Positions 11,752-13,457 of a stretch of DNA of 13,457 bases are shown here, in pieces. Source of the stretch: Candidatus Poseidoniaceae archaeon (GTDB lineage: Archaea > Thermoplasmatota > Poseidoniia > Poseidoniales > Poseidoniaceae). The notes under the pieces are model-generated. The model did not search any database, was not told the DNA's origin, and worked only from the letters and a program-made list of their open reading frames with translations. Position 1 is the stretch's first letter. The number at the start of each line of letters is the position of its first letter. The stretch lies in assembly GCA_013330285.1 (NCBI GenBank), contig DUIP01000116.1:5075-18531 (forward strand). Direction: 5' to 3'. The position numbers and the translations under genes are program-made.

Positions 11752-13457
11752 ATGCGAACCGCTGTATCCTTAGTATTCCTGCTCTTGATGGCCCCACTTT
11801 TGGGTGGCCTCTCATCTGCTGAAATGACAACCGATGAAACCTCAATCACCGTCACAGGCACTGAAACATGGGATGCCTCCAACCCGATTGATCTCGACCT
11901 CACAATCACAGATGGGGCCTCATTATTCATTGACGATAGCACAACAGTAGTGCAAGGTGTAACCATCACCGTCGAAGAAGGTGCGAGCCTCACCGTGAAC
12001 GGAGATTTACTCGGGGATGATTACGACGCTGGCCTTTTGATTTACAATGATACTGAACTCAATCTCAACTTCGGTGATGTAGCAGAAACAGGACAGGTTC
12101 GAATCAACCTTGATCACGTCATTCCAGAGACGGCGATGTTCAACATCACCATCGGTAACGAAACCCGAGATGCTGTTGGCAGTGATTATGTCGATATCCC
12201 AGCAGCCCTCAATGGAACACCGCTTGTTGTTGAATTCTATGTCTACTACTTCTTTGCAACACAGGTGACCAGCGTACAAGCACTCCACTCTGGTTCGAGC
12301 GGCAGCGACACGGTCAACGCTGAGGATCTTGACCATACAGGTGGCAGCCTGAAGTGGAACTCTGCTGCCTTTACCCTCAACGCCCATGGCTCTGTTTCAA
12401 TCAACAACGCCACCATCGGCGGTGCAGACCTCACCTGTGCAGGCTCATGTTCCATGAATGGAGCAACTGCGACTGGAAGTGCGCCGATTCATGTCACTGA
12501 CTCAGGAAGCTTGTCGGTTGATGAATCAATGATTCAAGGTTCGAGAACTGACGAAGACATCATTGTTCACGATACTGGTGACATCACCTACACTGAAAGC
12601 AGCGGAACAGGCGGTTTTACCGACGCTTGGATTCGGTTGCTTTCCCAAAGGGCACTGCACACCAATTCTGGAAACATCACTGTCCATGCCACCGGTTTGG
12701 GCTACTATGGCAGCACAGTTGACAACATCACGAATGAAGCAGGTCATGTGAATTACGCCCTCAGTGAACATGCTCGAATCGTCGAATGGATGGATGGTGA
12801 TGGTGTGTATCACAAAGAAGATGCAGAAATTCTCCTCACGCTCTCTTCGAGTTGGGGCAATTATCAAACAACCATTGTCGCACCAATGGTCCCACTCGAA
12901 ACTGCTGCTGTACCGTTACCTTACATCGACGTGATCTCCATTGACATGGAAGACAACACCGGCTATACCAACATGGGACTAAGCGGTGATGTGGTCATCG
13001 AAAACAGCGGCGAGGCAAGTGTTTCAGGCGTTAGTTTCTGGTGTTATGTGGGTGATGAGTTGCAGGACACTTCGCAATTGACCGTCTCGCTCGAACCAGG
13101 TGAAACCAAGACCATTTATGTCACATGGCGAACAAGTTCGGCTGGTGTCGAGTCACTCGAATGCAAACCATTGATCCCCAATGTTTTGAAATCAATTACC
13201 TCTGATGTGTCGAACACCAACGGGGCCACATCCCAAGAAGTATCATGGTCAGTGGCTGAAGAAACCGAGGACCAGCCATGGATCATCTTCGCCATGCTTC
13301 TCGCTGTTGTTCTTGCGGGTGCATGGGTGGTCAGCAATCAGGCGACGAAGGCAGCCTTAAGAAACACAAAAGAGGAAGTTGAAGAGAGCGATTCTATGGA
13401 AAAATCCTACCTCGAAGATAACGAAGTGGAAACAGAAGAAGAGTCTGAAGATGATGC
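11752..13457 (+). CDS. Secreted, C-terminally membrane-anchored surface protein (partial at right edge)
   Basis: No family was recognised for the full protein. The visible 568 residues begin with a Sec signal peptide (positive R2, a hydrophobic core VSLVFLLLMAPLLGG, probable cleavage after SSA near residue 23). Residues 24-385 are beta-rich and polar, with short repeated strands (GASLFIDDS, GASLTVNGD, GSVSINNAT, GSLSVDESM) that suggest a right-handed beta-helix or similar solenoid. C229 and C233 may pair. Residues about 388-495 look like a CARDB Ig-like domain (VIENSGEASVSG, then SLEPGETKTIYVTW) with C431 and C471 as a likely disulfide. One membrane helix (about 509-528) follows, then a cytoplasmic tail rich in Glu and Asp that runs off the edge. 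There are about seven N-x-S/T sequons, so it is a plausible substrate of the neighbouring STT3. No enzymatic motif is seen. Confidence 0.85.
   Translation, partial: MRTAVSLVFLLLMAPLLGGLSSAEMTTDETSITVTGTETWDASNPIDLDLTITDGASLFIDDSTTVVQGVTITVEEGASLTVNGDLLGDDYDAGLLIYNDTELNLNFGDVAETGQVRINLDHVIPETAMFNITIGNETRDAVGSDYVDIPAALNGTPLVVEFYVYYFFATQVTSVQALHSGSSGSDTVNAEDLDHTGGSLKWNSAAFTLNAHGSVSINNATIGGADLTCAGSCSMNGATATGSAPIHVTDSGSLSVDESMIQGSRTDEDIIVHDTGDITYTESSGTGGFTDAWIRLLSQRALHTNSGNITVHATGLGYYGSTVDNITNEAGHVNYALSEHARIVEWMDGDGVYHKEDAEILLTLSSSWGNYQTTIVAPMVPLETAAVPLPYIDVISIDMEDNTGYTNMGLSGDVVIENSGEASVSGVSFWCYVGDELQDTSQLTVSLEPGETKTIYVTWRTSSAGVESLECKPLIPNVLKSITSDVSNTNGATSQEVSWSVAEETEDQPWIIFAMLLAVVLAGAWVVSNQATKAALRNTKEEVEESDSMEKSYLEDNEVETEEESEDD

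Noticed and set aside
12007..12867. Minus-strand frames inside the right-edge gene
   Set aside because: The plus frame has a signal peptide, a CARDB-like domain and a membrane helix in consistent order. The antisense frames show nothing recognisable and no ribosome binding site.

Overview
The window looks like chromosomal DNA from a marine, Thermoplasmata-like euryarchaeon. My best guess is Marine Group II/III (Candidatus Poseidoniales or a relative). That placement is inference. It rests on an archaeal lipid gene (carS, CDP-archaeol synthase), an archaeal-type STT3/AglB oligosaccharyltransferase, TATA-like promoter elements, and very large acidic Asn/Asp/Thr-rich surface proteins. I see no rRNA, tRNA, CRISPR array, insertion sequence or phage gene.

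Layout. Positions 1-9473 (minus strand) are one uninterrupted reading frame of at least 3157 codons that runs off the left edge. It encodes a giant oligosaccharyltransferase in four parts. First come about 378 residues of additional membrane helices. Next is the STT3 membrane core with its acidic motifs (D424, D538-H-D540), a TVAE motif (746-749) and WWDYG (969-973). Then follows the extracytoplasmic AglB-type domain. Last is an extension of more than 1700 residues of beta-sandwich domains (carboxypeptidase-regulatory-like, SdrD_B-like, NEW3/CARDB-like) packed with N-x-S/T sequons. Positions 9474-9657 are a spacer with an oligo-T site, a TATA-like element and a ribosome binding site. Positions 9658-10917 (minus) are purD, the GAR synthetase of purine synthesis. 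Positions 10918-11060 are a divergent intergenic region with a perfect 7-bp inverted repeat and a 10-codon mini-ORF. Positions 11061-11711 (plus) are carS, starting at GTG behind a strong Shine-Dalgarno. Positions 11752 to the right edge (plus) encode an unrecognised secreted protein anchored by a C-terminal helix, apparently transcribed leaderless.

How the genes fit together. Three of the four genes concern the cell envelope: carS makes the activated lipid precursor, the STT3 gene glycosylates exported proteins, and the right-edge gene encodes a sequon-bearing surface protein that could be a substrate. purD is housekeeping. The main novelty is the architecture of the oligosaccharyltransferase, which combines an extra N-terminal membrane domain with a giant, possibly self-glycosylated, extracellular tail.
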